A stretch of DNA of 64,000 nt. Origin: Thalassotalea_B piscium_A (lineage in GTDB: Bacteria > Pseudomonadota > Gammaproteobacteria > Enterobacterales > Alteromonadaceae). The notes under the pieces were generated by a model. That model worked only from the letters and a program-made list of their open reading frames with translations. It was not told the DNA's origin and did no database searches. Shown here piece after piece: positions 1 through 8,577 of the stretch (positions are counted from its first letter, which is position 1; the number at the start of each line of letters is the position of its first letter). Location of the stretch: NCBI GenBank assembly GCA_049347715.1, contig CP186339.1, positions 3,906,001 through 3,970,000 on the forward strand, in the 5' to 3' direction. Made by a program: the position numbers and the translations under genes.

Positions 1-220
1 CCACAAAGACATTCATAATCTTTTACTGGGCCAAATATACGCGCACAAAATAAACCGTCACGTTCCGGCTTAAAAGTACGATAATTAATCGTCTCAGGTT
101 TCTTTACTTCACCAAATGACCATGAGCGGATCATATCAGGTGATGCTAATCCGATGCGAATGCCATCGAATTCTTCTGTTTGATTTTGTTGCTTAAGAAA
201 CTTAAGTAAATCTTTCACAC
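1..220 (-). CDS. rpoC: RNA polymerase beta' subunit, N-terminal fragment (cut by window edge)
   Basis: This is the first 73 codons of the beta' subunit, the clamp-bearing partner of beta in RNA polymerase; the rest lies outside the window. The translation runs from a GTG start through the conserved PDMIRSWSFGEV and NYRTFKPERDGLFCARIFGP segments and stops in DYECLCG. It includes the first two cysteines (about residues 70 and 72) of the N-terminal zinc-binding motif. The GTG at 220-218 is preceded by a good AGGAGATAGA ribosome binding site, which fixes the start. It lies 88 bases downstream of rpoB in the same direction and is expected to be cotranscribed with it. The identification is certain; completeness cannot be judged. 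Confidence 0.97.
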
Positions 221-246
221 TCTATCTCCTGTCGGAGTTAACCTTC

Positions 247-274
247 GGACAAGAGCAACTTTCTGCTCTTGTCC
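247..274 (-). other. perfect hairpin in the rpoB-rpoC spacer
   Basis: An 11-bp perfect inverted repeat (GGACAAGAGCA / TGCTCTTGTCC) with a 6-base loop sits between the rpoB stop and the rpoC start. No U-tract follows it in the transcribed direction, so it is not a canonical terminator. A processing or stability hairpin in the rpoBC message is the most likely role, but that is inference. Confidence 0.6.
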
Positions 275-308
275 ATGTACTGATACGTTCAGCAACGAAG
301 CGATATGC

Positions 309-3300
309 TTATTCCTGATCCAACTCGATGTTAATACCTAACGAGCGAATTTCTTTCAACAATACGTTGAACGACTCAGGAATTCCCGGTTCCATGCGAT
401 GATCACCGTCAACCAAGTTTTTATACATTTTGGTACGACCGTTAACATCATCTGATTTCACCGTTAGCATTTCTTGTAGTGTATAGGCAGCACCATAGGC
501 TTCTAACGCCCATACTTCCATCTCACCGAAACGCTGACCACCAAATTGCGCTTTACCGCCAAGTGGTTGTTGAGTTACTAAGCTATAAGAACCCGTTGAA
601 CGAGCATGCATTTTGTCATCAACTAAATGGTTAAGTTTTAACATATACATGTAGCCAACAGTAACTGGACGTTCAAATTCACGACCTGTACGACCATCAG
701 TTAACGTAAACTGACCGCTTTCAGGCATATCTGCTAATTTGAATAAGTCTTTTATCTCTCTTTCGCTAGCACCATCAAATACTGGTGTTGCAATTGGAAG
801 ACCTGCACGTAAGTTATCAGCTAAGCGTAAGATTTCATCATCAGAGAAGCTATCAATATCAACTTCTTGACGAGACTCACCTAAGTCATACACTTCTTTT
901 AAGAAGGCACGAAGCTTCGCTAATTCACGATGTTCTTCTAACATACGGTTGATTTTTTCACCAATACCGCGTGCAGCCATACCTAAATGCGTTTCTAGGA
1001 TCTGACCAATGTTCATACGTGATGGAACACCTAATGGGTTCAATACGATATCAACTGGAACACCATGCTCATCGTATGGCATATCTTCAACTGGCACTAC
1101 ATTTGAAATAACACCTTTGTTACCATGACGACCGGCCATTTTATCACCCGGCTGGATGCGACGTTTAACAGCTAAATAAACTTTAACTATTTTTAATACG
1201 CCTGGTGCTAAATCATCACCTTGAGTGATCTTACGACGCTTAATTTCATATTTCTTATCGAAATCAGCTTTTATGTTGTCGTATTGTTCAGCAATTTGCT
1301 CAAGTTCAGCTTGATCTGATTCTTTCGCTAAATTTTGAACTAACCACTTATCACGTGACATGCTGTTTAATTCAGCATCATTTAAGCCAGCAGATAGTAA
1401 TAATTTCTTAGCACGTGCATAAATGCCGTCTTCTAAGATAGCGAACTCATCACCTAAATCTTTCTTAACTTCTTTAAGCTGCATTTCTTCAATTTCTACA
1501 GCACGTTTATCTTTTTCAACACCATCACGAGTGAAGATTTGAACATCGATAATCGTACCCGAAACTGAATTTGGTACACGTAAAGAGCTGTCTTTAACAT
1601 CAGCTGCTTTTTCACCAAATATAGCTCGTAATAATTTTTCTTCTGGTGTTAATTGGGTTTCACCTTTAGGGGTTACTTTACCCACTAAAATATCGCCGCC
1701 ATTAACTTCAGCACCGATATATACCACACCAGCTTCATCAAGTTTTGATAATGCTGATTCACCAACGTTAGGAATATCTGAAGTTATTTCTTCAGAGCCT
1801 AATTTTGTGTCACGAGCAATACAAGTAAGTTCTTGAATATGAATCGTAGTAAAACGGTCTTCTTGCGCTACACGCTCAGAAAGCAACATTGAATCTTCAA
1901 AGTTGTAACCATTCCAAGGCATGAAGGCGATACGCATGTTTTGGCCAAGTGCCAATTCACCCATATCCGTTGAAGGACCATCTGCTAATACATCACCGCG
2001 TACAACAGGTTCACCAACACGACAGTTTGGTCGTTGGTTAATACATGTATTTTGGTTTGAACGGGTATATTTTGTTAAGTTATAAATATCGATACCGGCT
2101 TCACCAGCATGCATTTCATTGTCGTTAACTTTAACAACAATACGAGATGCATCAACATAACTCACAACACCACCACGTTTAGCAACAGCAGTAACACCTG
2201 AATCAACAGCTACAATTTTTTCCATACCAGTACCAACAAGTGGTTTATCCACTTTCAACGTTGGTACAGCTTGACGTTGCATGTTCGAACCCATCAAGGC
2301 CCGGTTAGCATCATCATGTTCAAGGAATGGAATTAATGACGCAGCAACAGAAACGATCTGTTGTGGTGATACATCCATATACTGAACTTGTTCAGCTGAC
2401 ATCAAGGTAAATTCATTTTTATGACGACACTGTACTAGTCCGTCAACAAGTTTACCGTTAGCATCTAAATCAGCCGTTGTTTGAGCGATAACAAAGTTAC
2501 CCTCTTCAATGGCTGATAGGTAATCTACTTCATCAGTAACCACACCATCAACAATACGACGGTACGGTGTTTCTAAGAAACCATAATCGTTAGTTCGTGC
2601 ATAACACGATAACGAGTTAATCAAACCAATGTTTGGACCTTCAGGTGTTTCAATTGGACAAACACGACCATAATGCGTTGGATGAACATCACGTACTTCA
2701 AAACCAGCACGTTCACGAGTCAAACCACCTGGCCCTAAAGCAGAAATACGACGTTTATGCGTTACTTCTGATAACGGGTTGTTTTGATCCATAAATTGAG
2801 ACAATTGTGAAGAACCAAAGAATTCTTTCACTGCCGCAGAAATTGGTTTCGCATTAATTAAGTCTTGAGGCATGATTGCATCTAAATCACCTAAACTTAA
2901 ACGTTCACGAACAGCACGTTCTACACGAACTAAACCAACACGGAATTGGTTTTCTGCCATTTCGCCAACAGAACGAATACGACGGTTACCTAAATGATCG
3001 ATATCATCGACTTCACCTTTACCATCACGAATACCAATTAAGGTTCTCATAACTTGAATGATGTCATCTTTCGATAAGATACCTTCACCAGTTTCAACTT
3101 CGCGACCAACACGGCGGTTGAACTTCATACGACCAACAGTTGATAAGTCATAACGTTCAAGAGAGAAGAATAAGTTATTAAATAACGTTTCTGCCGCATC
3201 TTTCGTTGGTGGCTCACCAGGACGCATCATACGGTAAATTTCAACTAATGCTTCTAAGCGATTAGTTGAAGAATCTACACGTAATGTATCTGACATATAT

Positions 3301-4337
3301 GAACCAACATCGAATTCATTCATATATAACGTAGATAAAGTTTTGTGGCCAGCTTGGCTCAATTCAGCTAATAGTTCTAGCGTCAATTCAGCATTTGCTT
3401 CCGCAATCACTTCACCTGTTGATTCATCGATGTAACTTTTTGATAATACTTTACCTACGATGTACTCAGCTGGTACTTCCAACTCAGTCGCTTTACCTTT
3501 CGCTAACTGACGAATATGACGTGCAGTTATACGACGACCTTGTTCTACAACAATATCGCCATTTGGCATTGTAATATCAAATGTTGCCGTTTCACCACGT
3601 AAACGCTCAGGCACAAGTTCCATGATCAACTTATCGCCTTTAATTTCAAACGATGTTGTATCATAGAAGATATCTAAAATTTCTTCGGTAGAATATTCTA
3701 AGGCACGTAAAATAATCGACGCAGGTAATTTTCGACGACGGTCAATACGTACGAATAAATTATCTTTCGGATCAAATTCAAAATCCAACCATGAGCCACG
3801 GTAAGGAATAACGCGAGCGTTATATAACACTTTTCCTGACGAATGTGTTTTGCCTTTATCGTGATCAAAGAACACACCAGGTGAACGATGTAATTGAGAA
3901 ACAATTACACGCTCTGTTCCATTAATAACAAACGTACCGTTGTCTGTCATTAAAGGAATTTCACCCATGTAAACTTCTTGTTCTTTAATATCTTTTACTG
4001 TACCGGCAGGCGCTTCTTTATCGTAAATTACTAAACGTAATTTAACACGAAGCGGTGCTGAATAAGTTACACCCCGAATTTGACATTCTTTCACGTCAAA
4101 TAATGGTTCACCTAGTCGATAGCTCACATATTGTAATTCTGAGCTGCCTGAATAGGCTTTAATTGGGAAAATAGAACGAAACGCTGCCTCTAGGCCCGCT
4201 TCACCAGTAGGATCAATATCTATAAACTTACGGAAAGATTCGAGTTGGATAGATAACAAAAATGGGTAATCCATTACTTGCGCACTTTTACCAAAGTCCT
4301 TTCGAATACGTTTCTTTTCAGAGTAAGAGTAAACCAT
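309..4337 (-). CDS. rpoB: DNA-directed RNA polymerase beta subunit
   Basis: Full-length beta subunit of RNA polymerase (1342 residues, the same size as the E. coli protein). It contributes one half of the catalytic cleft and the rifampicin pocket. The start MVYSYSEKKRIRKDFGK and the end are as expected for gammaproteobacteria. The rifampicin-region block (SSQLSQFMDQNNPLSEVTHK), the GDKMAGRHGNKG motif and the C-terminal QPLGGKAQFGGQRFGEMEVW motif are all intact. It is separated from rplL by an attenuator-like hairpin and an inverted-repeat element, and is followed by rpoC in the same operon. No interruptions are visible. Confidence 0.99.
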   Translation of the reverse strand: MVYSYSEKKRIRKDFGKSAQVMDYPFLLSIQLESFRKFIDIDPTGEAGLEAAFRSIFPIKAYSGSSELQYVSYRLGEPLFDVKECQIRGVTYSAPLRVKLRLVIYDKEAPAGTVKDIKEQEVYMGEIPLMTDNGTFVINGTERVIVSQLHRSPGVFFDHDKGKTHSSGKVLYNARVIPYRGSWLDFEFDPKDNLFVRIDRRRKLPASIILRALEYSTEEILDIFYDTTSFEIKGDKLIMELVPERLRGETATFDITMPNGDIVVEQGRRITARHIRQLAKGKATELEVPAEYIVGKVLSKSYIDESTGEVIAEANAELTLELLAELSQAGHKTLSTLYMNEFDVGSYMSDTLRVDSSTNRLEALVEIYRMMRPGEPPTKDAAETLFNNLFFSLERYDLSTVGRMKFNRRVGREVETGEGILSKDDIIQVMRTLIGIRDGKGEVDDIDHLGNRRIRSVGEMAENQFRVGLVRVERAVRERLSLGDLDAIMPQDLINAKPISAAVKEFFGSSQLSQFMDQNNPLSEVTHKRRISALGPGGLTRERAGFEVRDVHPTHYGRVCPIETPEGPNIGLINSLSCYARTNDYGFLETPYRRIVDGVVTDEVDYLSAIEEGNFVIAQTTADLDANGKLVDGLVQCRHKNEFTLMSAEQVQYMDVSPQQIVSVAASLIPFLEHDDANRALMGSNMQRQAVPTLKVDKPLVGTGMEKIVAVDSGVTAVAKRGGVVSYVDASRIVVKVNDNEMHAGEAGIDIYNLTKYTRSNQNTCINQRPNCRVGEPVVRGDVLADGPSTDMGELALGQNMRIAFMPWNGYNFEDSMLLSERVAQEDRFTTIHIQELTCIARDTKLGSEEITSDIPNVGESALSKLDEAGVVYIGAEVNGGDILVGKVTPKGETQLTPEEKLLRAIFGEKAADVKDSSLRVPNSVSGTIIDVQIFTRDGVEKDKRAVEIEEMQLKEVKKDLGDEFAILEDGIYARAKKLLLSAGLNDAELNSMSRDKWLVQNLAKESDQAELEQIAEQYDNIKADFDKKYEIKRRKITQGDDLAPGVLKIVKVYLAVKRRIQPGDKMAGRHGNKGVISNVVPVEDMPYDEHGVPVDIVLNPLGVPSRMNIGQILETHLGMAARGIGEKINRMLEEHRELAKLRAFLKEVYDLGESRQEVDIDSFSDDEILRLADNLRAGLPIATPVFDGASEREIKDLFKLADMPESGQFTLTDGRTGREFERPVTVGYMYMLKLNHLVDDKMHARSTGSYSLVTQQPLGGKAQFGGQRFGEMEVWALEAYGAAYTLQEMLTVKSDDVNGRTKMYKNLVDGDHRMEPGIPESFNVLLKEIRSLGINIELDQE

Positions 4338-4379
4338 GGGGTTCCTCAGCTTGCTGGTTATGGCCGAATCTGCCTTAAA

Positions 4380-4443
4380 ATACCAATTGGACTAAATAAC
4401 GAGTTGAAATCTATTTTCACCTGTTATCTAATCCAATTGGTAT
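4380..4443. repeat. large imperfect inverted repeat (MITE/REP-like) between rplL and rpoB
   Basis: The two 21-base arms, 4380-4400 (ATACCAATTGGACTAAATAAC) and 4423-4443, are reverse complements with 19 of 21 positions matching and a 22-base centre. The ACCAATTGG-type ends resemble short non-coding repeats I associate with Alteromonadales intergenic regions, but I cannot confirm copy number. It sits in the rpoB leader, so any transcript of rplL-rpoB will carry the structure. There is no coding capacity. Confidence 0.6.
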
Positions 4444-4548
4444 CAGACAGGGTATTGCAGTGATGCTATTACACATCAAATAATGCACTGTTTTGGTTTA
4501 AAAAAAAACCTAAATATTCGTTTTTTGACAAACGATACTTTTTAGCGC

Positions 4549-4579
4549 AAAAAGGCCGGTGACGTTTAAATCACCAGCC
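4549..4579 (-). terminator. rplL-rpoB attenuator-like intrinsic terminator
   Basis: On the minus strand the stem GGCTGGTGA / TCACCGGCC (one G-U pair) encloses an 8-base loop and is followed directly by TTTTT. It lies about 35 bases after the rplL stop. E. coli has a partial terminator at the same place, which lowers rpoBC expression relative to the ribosomal proteins. The same function is inferred here from position and structure. Confidence 0.75.
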
Positions 4580-4615
4580 ATTGCCTTTTCAGGCAGTTAA
4601 TCTGTTAAAAACAGA

Positions 4616-4984
4616 TTATTTAAGCTCAACAGAAGCGCCTGCTTCTTCAAGAGCTTTCTTAAGCTCTTCAGCTTCTGCTTTATCAACGCCTTCTTTAAGC
4701 GCTTTAGGAGCAGATTCAACTAAGTCTTTAGCTTCTTTTAAGCCAAGACCAGTTGCGCCACGTACTGCTTTGATTACTGCAACTTTCTTCTCACCGAAAC
4801 CAGTTAAGATTACGTCGAATTCAGTTTGCTCTTCAGCAGCACCAGCAGCGTCACCGCCAGCAACAGCAACAGCTGCAGCAGCTGATACGCCGAATTTTTC
4901 TTCCATTGCTTCTACTAATTCTACAACGTCCATTACTGACATTTCAGCAACTGCGTTTAGGATATCGTCTTTAGAGATAGACAT
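4616..4984 (-). CDS. rplL: 50S ribosomal protein L7/L12
   Basis: L7/L12, the multi-copy stalk protein that recruits translation GTPases to the ribosome. The 122 residues show the N-terminal dimerisation helix (MSISKDDILNAVAEMSVMDV), an Ala/Gly-rich hinge around residues 34-50, and the C-terminal factor-binding domain with VAVIKAVRGATGLGLKEAKD. Length is normal. It follows rplJ by 92 bases and is expected to be translated in excess of L10 from the same message. A hairpin terminator lies just downstream. Confidence 0.99.
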   Translation of the reverse strand: MSISKDDILNAVAEMSVMDVVELVEAMEEKFGVSAAAAVAVAGGDAAGAAEEQTEFDVILTGFGEKKVAVIKAVRGATGLGLKEAKDLVESAPKALKEGVDKAEAEELKKALEEAGASVELK

Positions 4985-5076
4985 TTTAAATTTCCTGTTT
5001 CAATAAACGGCCATTTGACCATTTTTAATAACTACTAATACAAAAAGCGAATCTAGGTTTTTTATAAACCTGATAA

Positions 5077-5571
5077 TTAAGCCGCTTCTTGCTCTTTCTG
5101 ATCGCGAATTGCAGCAATCGTACGGACAAGCTTGCCTGCAGATGCTTCTTTCATAGCGCTCATTAAACGTGCGATGGCTTCGTCGTATGTAGGTAACTTA
5201 GCAAGTACCTTCACATCAACGATAGCGCCTTCAAATGCGGCTGCTTTTAATTCAAATGCTTCGTTAGTTTTAGCGAAGTCTGAAAAAATACGCGCTGCTG
5301 CACCTGGATGCTCGTTTGAAAATGCAATCAATGAAGGGCCAATAAAGTTGTCAGTTAGACAAGCAAAATCAGTACCTTCAACTGCACGACGTGCTAATGT
5401 GTTACGGACAACTTTCATCCATACACCATTTTCACGTGCTTGCTTACGCAATGCAGTAATTGCTTCAACTGTAACACCGCGTGAATCTGCGATTACAGCT
5501 GATTGAGCGCCTTTGGCAGCTTCTTGAACTTCAGCAACAATTGCTTTTTTGTCATCAAGATTGATAGCCAT
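5077..5571 (-). CDS. rplJ: 50S ribosomal protein L10
   Basis: L10 anchors the L7/L12 dimers to 23S rRNA and, as the L10-L7/L12 complex, represses its own operon in well-studied relatives. The start is placed at MAINLDDKKAIVAEV (5571) because AGGAGTT lies 7 bases upstream; a start further upstream would overlap that site and add seven residues with no family counterpart. This gives 164 residues, the usual length. The C-terminal helix (KASAGKLVRTIAAIRDQKEQ type) that holds L12 is present. A structured leader and a strong promoter precede it. Confidence 0.98.
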   Translation of the reverse strand: MAINLDDKKAIVAEVQEAAKGAQSAVIADSRGVTVEAITALRKQARENGVWMKVVRNTLARRAVEGTDFACLTDNFIGPSLIAFSNEHPGAAARIFSDFAKTNEAFELKAAAFEGAIVDVKVLAKLPTYDEAIARLMSAMKEASAGKLVRTIAAIRDQKEQEAA

Positions 5572-5810
5572 TGGCTTTAACTCCTGGTTCAACCGGATAT
5601 ACCGGTGTTTACAATCCCTAAAACAAAATTATGTTTTAGGCCGTTACGGCGAGGACCAGAATTTAGGAAATACTGGGTAATCACCATCTACGTAGGACAT
5701 TAAGCGTACATACTGCACACACCTACGGTCTTGGACGGGGGTTGTTTAATGTTATTATTAATTGTAAAAATCAATAAATAATAACCGACAACTCCTACCA
5801 AATTTTAAGG
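5572..5810 (-). promoter_or_regulatory. rplJ 5' leader, probable L10-type autoregulatory leader
   Basis: The roughly 240-base untranslated leader from the inferred start of transcription to rplJ contains strong local pairing: a perfect 9-bp hairpin (CCTAAAACA / TGTTTTAGG, 5617-5640) and a short ACCGG/CCGGT hairpin at about 5592-5606 next to the ribosome binding site. In E. coli the equivalent leader binds the L10-L7/L12 complex and controls rplJ-rplL translation. Function here is inferred from position and length; I could not fold or match it to a covariance model. Confidence 0.6.
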
Positions 5811-5816
5811 GGCGAA

Positions 5817-5845
5817 ATTATAGTGCAAATTTCAACCCCTGTAAA
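5817..5845 (-). promoter_or_regulatory. sigma-70 promoter for rplJ-rplL-rpoBC
   Basis: On the minus strand TTTACA (5845-5840), a 17-base spacer and a perfect TATAAT (5822-5817) lie between rplA and rplJ. Spacing and hexamers are near consensus, and the site is placed as the rplJ promoter is in E. coli. Confidence 0.8.
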
Positions 5846-5872
5846 GCTTCATTATCTGAAGTTTTACTAAAA

Positions 5873-6568
5873 TTAAAGTTCCAAGCTACTTTGGTCTACT
5901 GTTAAGCCAGCACCCATTGTAGTTGAAACAGAAATTTTCTTAATAAATTGACCTTTAGCATTAGCTGGTTTTGCTTTTTTAAGCGCTTCCAATAATGCTT
6001 CTAAGTTTTCTTTCAACTTAGCGTCATCGAAATCAACCTTACCAATAGTAGTATGGATGATACCGTTTTTGTCATTGCGGTAACGAATTTGACCTGCTTT
6101 AGCATTATTAATTGCTGTTACAACGTCAGGAGTTACTGTGCCAACTTTAGGGTTTGGCATTAAACCACGTGGGCCTAATACTTGACCTAATTGACCTACG
6201 ACACGCATTGCGTCTGGAGTAGCGATAACAACGTCAAAGTTCATTTCGCCTTTCTTAACTAATTCAGCTAAGTCTTCCATACCAACAATGTCAGCACCTG
6301 CAGCTTTTGCTTTTTCAGCATTTTCACCTTGAGTGAAAACAGCTACACGAACATCACGGCCTGTACCATTTGGTAATACAGTTGCACCACGAACGTTTTG
6401 GTCTGATTTACGAGCATCAATGCCAAGGTTAACTGCCACATCTACACTTTCTTTAAATTTAGCTGTTGCTAATTCTTTTAAAAGCGAAAATGCTTCATTG
6501 ATTTCATAATCTTTTAATACGTCTACTTTTTCACGAACAAGACGAGCGCGTTTTGATAATTTAGCCAT
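5873..6568 (-). CDS. rplA: 50S ribosomal protein L1
   Basis: L1 forms the mobile stalk near the E site of the large subunit and represses the L11 operon by binding its leader in related bacteria. The 231 residues run from MAKLSKRARLVREKVD and include the conserved GPRGLMPNPKVGTVTPDV block and the C-terminal TTMGAGLTVD segment. Length matches E. coli L1 within a few residues. It starts 3 bases after the rplK stop, so the two genes are tightly coupled. Confidence 0.99.
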   Translation of the reverse strand: MAKLSKRARLVREKVDVLKDYEINEAFSLLKELATAKFKESVDVAVNLGIDARKSDQNVRGATVLPNGTGRDVRVAVFTQGENAEKAKAAGADIVGMEDLAELVKKGEMNFDVVIATPDAMRVVGQLGQVLGPRGLMPNPKVGTVTPDVVTAINNAKAGQIRYRNDKNGIIHTTIGKVDFDDAKLKENLEALLEALKKAKPANAKGQFIKKISVSTTMGAGLTVDQSSLEL

Positions 6569-6571
6569 TGA

Positions 6572-7000
6572 TTAATCCTCTACCACTAAACCCATTGAAC
6601 GAGCAGAACCCGCAATGGTACGCACAGCAGCTTCTAATGATCCTGCTGTTAAATCAGGCTCTTTAGTCTTAACGATTTCTTCAAGTTGTGCTGTAGTAAC
6701 AGTACCAACTTTTTCAGTGTTAGGACGACCTGAACCGCTCTTGATGCCTGCTGCTTTTTTCAATAAATAAGCTGCTGGTGGTGTTTTTGTGTCGAACGTG
6801 AAAGAACGATCGCTGTATACAGTAATAACTACTGGTACTGGAGCGCCTTTTTCTAAAGAATCTGTTTTTGCGTTAAACGCTTTACAGAATTCCATGATGT
6901 TAACACCGTGTTGACCTAATGCAGGACCAACTGGTGGTGACGGGTTAGCTGCGCCTGCAGCTACTTGTAGCTTGATTAAAGCTTGGACTTTTTTAGCCAT
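6572..7000 (-). CDS. rplK: 50S ribosomal protein L11
   Basis: L11 forms the GTPase-associated centre with 23S rRNA and is needed for the RelA stringent response. The 142 residues contain the proline-rich N-terminal signature (GAANPSPPVGPALGQHGVNI) and the C-terminal rRNA-binding domain ending GSARSMGLVVED. Length is standard. A ribosome binding site (AGAGGAA) lies 8 to 10 bases upstream. It leads the rplK-rplA pair, preceded by its own candidate promoter and a terminator for secE-nusG. Confidence 0.99.
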   Translation of the reverse strand: MAKKVQALIKLQVAAGAANPSPPVGPALGQHGVNIMEFCKAFNAKTDSLEKGAPVPVVITVYSDRSFTFDTKTPPAAYLLKKAAGIKSGSGRPNTEKVGTVTTAQLEEIVKTKEPDLTAGSLEAAVRTIAGSARSMGLVVED

Positions 7001-7073
7001 CTTTAAAAATTCCTCTAATTGGGTACAAACGCCCTGTTAATAAATTAACAAATACCTTGCGGTGAGCTCCCCG

Positions 7074-7102
7074 TGAATAAAAATTAGCGATTATTTCTTC
7101 AA
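7074..7102 (-). promoter_or_regulatory. candidate promoter for rplK-rplA
   Basis: On the minus strand TTGAAG (7102-7097), 17 bases, then TATTCA (7079-7074), immediately after the nusG terminator. The roughly 70-base leader that follows could hold the L1 translational-repression site known for this operon, but I cannot establish the fold by eye. Confidence 0.5.
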
Positions 7103-7117
7103 AACTTTTTGCTTATC

Positions 7118-7161
7118 AAAAAAAATCGGCAGCGGATTATATTTAATCATCGCTGCCGATT
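7118..7161 (-). terminator. intrinsic terminator of secE-nusG
   Basis: On the minus strand the arms AATCGGCAGCG and CGCTGCCGATT (11 bp, 7161-7151 and 7134-7124) enclose an AT-rich loop that can itself pair further, and a run of eight T follows. It lies about 50 bases after the nusG stop. This is a textbook terminator or strong attenuator before rplK. Confidence 0.88.
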
Positions 7162-7207
7162 CAAGATCTAATTGATTTTATTTTGTGCAATACGCTTTTT
7201 GTCGTGA

Positions 7208-7816
7208 TTAACCTTTTTCGACTTGAGAAAACTCTAAGTCTACAGGTGTTGAACGACCAAAAATCAATACTGATACTTTAATACGGTTTTTCTCGTAGTC
7301 TAACTCTTCCACAACACCATTAAAGTCAGCAAATGGGCCATCGTTAACACGAACAACTTCACCCACTTCAAATAATGTTTTAGGTTTCGGCTTGTCAGTT
7401 GAATCTTCAAGACGTTGTAAAATGCGATCCGCTTCAGTTTGTGTTATCGGTGCAGGACGATCACTCGTACCGCCAATAAAACCTAAAACGCGAGGAACAC
7501 TTTTCACTAAATGCCAAGCTTCTTCATCCATCGCCATTTCTACAAGAACATAGCCAGGGAAAAATTTGCGTGCACTTTTACGTTTTTGACCTGCTCGCAT
7601 TTCAACAACTTCTTCAGTCGGTACAAGAATCTGACCGAACTTATCTTGTAAGTTGTTAATTTCAATATGCTCTAACAAGGTTTTTTGAACACGTGCTTCA
7701 TAACCAGAAAAAGCTTGTACTACGTACCAACGTAAGTTTGGATTAGTGTTTTTAGGTACAACTACACTTTCTTCTTCGTTTACGTTGTCATCATTATTTG
7801 TGATTTCTTCAGTCAT
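7208..7816 (-). CDS. nusG: transcription termination/antitermination factor NusG
   Basis: NusG binds RNA polymerase and couples it to Rho or to the ribosome. The NGN domain begins at RWYVVQAFSGYEARVQKTL (about residue 29), and the C-terminal KOW domain (VGEVVRVNDGPFADFNG onward) is intact. At 202 residues it is about 20 longer than the E. coli protein because of an acidic, Asn/Glu-rich N-terminal extension before the NGN domain. The gene starts 2 bases after the secE stop. No internal start with a better ribosome binding site is obvious, so the extension is probably real. Confidence 0.98.
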   Translation of the reverse strand: MTEEITNNDDNVNEEESVVVPKNTNPNLRWYVVQAFSGYEARVQKTLLEHIEINNLQDKFGQILVPTEEVVEMRAGQKRKSARKFFPGYVLVEMAMDEEAWHLVKSVPRVLGFIGGTSDRPAPITQTEADRILQRLEDSTDKPKPKTLFEVGEVVRVNDGPFADFNGVVEELDYEKNRIKVSVLIFGRSTPVDLEFSQVEKG

Positions 7817-7818
7817 AA

Positions 7819-8199
7819 TTACACCTTTAATCCTGTAATAAAGCCAACGATTTCAAATAACGCTGTGTCTAAGCCCCATAAGAGAAGTGACATAATAAAA
7901 GTAGCAACAATCACAATACCTGTTGTTTGAACAGCTTCTTGTCTTGTTGGCCAAACAACTTTACGAACTTCTGTACGAGACTCTTTAGCAAAATTAACTG
8001 CTGCACGACCTTTTACTGTCTGCATGGCAATTAAACCTGCAACAATAACCGCTGCGACAACTGCAATAGCGCGAATAAGCACTGAGAGATCGCTGTAAAG
8101 GTAGTTACCAACAACCGCTCCAATTAAAATAAGGACAATGAGTACCCATTTTAAGGAGTCGAGAGAACCACTTGGTTGGCTTTCTGTACTTGCATTCAT
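7819..8199 (-). CDS. secE: preprotein translocase subunit SecE
   Basis: SecE is the small essential clamp of the SecYEG translocon in the inner membrane. I place the start at MNASTESQPSG (8199), preceded by an ACAGG ribosome binding site; the reading frame remains open 20 codons further upstream but that part has no family counterpart. The 126 residues form three membrane segments, as in E. coli SecE, with the conserved amphipathic block ESRTEVRKVVWPTRQEAVQTT before the last helix. It is cotranscribed with nusG and follows tRNA-Trp. Confidence 0.97.
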   Translation of the reverse strand: MNASTESQPSGSLDSLKWVLIVLILIGAVVGNYLYSDLSVLIRAIAVVAAVIVAGLIAMQTVKGRAAVNFAKESRTEVRKVVWPTRQEAVQTTGIVIVATFIMSLLLWGLDTALFEIVGFITGLKV

Positions 8200-8287
8200 A
8201 ATTATGACCTGTAATAACTCGTCTAATAGACAATACACCCAATAACGGGCATTAAACACAAAGCAACATCTGTTGCTTATTAAAATA

Positions 8288-8364
8288 TGGCAGGGGTAGA
8301 GAGATTCGAACTCCCAACCGTCGGTTTTGGAGACCGCTGTTCTACCAATTGGAACTATACCCCT
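8288..8364 (-). tRNA. tRNA-Trp (CCA anticodon)
   Basis: The minus strand gives a complete cloverleaf beginning AGGGGTATAG, with anticodon loop CTCCAAA, the TTCGAATC T-loop and an encoded 3' CCA. It is 77 bases including CCA, one more than E. coli because of an extra D-loop base. It sits directly upstream of secE, as in many gammaproteobacteria. Confidence 0.97.
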
Positions 8365-8437
8365 AAAATTTACTTACACTTGCCGAGCGAATCTTAGTTT
8401 AACAAGGGAATTAAGAGATACTCAGAAGTGAAGCGCT

Positions 8438-8465
8438 ATTATACTGATGAAACTATTTTACTCAA
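8438..8465 (-). promoter_or_regulatory. sigma-70 promoter for tRNA-Trp-secE-nusG
   Basis: On the minus strand TTGAGT (8465-8460), a 16-base spacer and a perfect TATAAT (8443-8438), followed by a G/C-rich AGCGC discriminator of the kind seen at stringently controlled stable-RNA promoters. This gives the tRNA-Trp/secE/nusG unit its own start, consistent with its separation from tuf. Confidence 0.75.
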
Positions 8466-8577
8466 GGGATATTTGCAACATAATGTTTAACCGCTATTTA
8501 GCCGCTATTGGTGTTGGTATATACTGCTCACTAAATAAGTAATATTTCATTAAACAAATTAAGTACAGGTTATTTAT

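Noticed and set aside
4581..5006. 141-residue plus-strand open frame opposite rplL
   Set aside because: Ser/Ala-rich mirror of the real rplL coding sequence; no ribosome site and no neighbours in that direction.
5132..5506. 124-residue plus-strand frame opposite rplJ
   Set aside because: It lies wholly inside L10 on the other strand; a product of codon structure.
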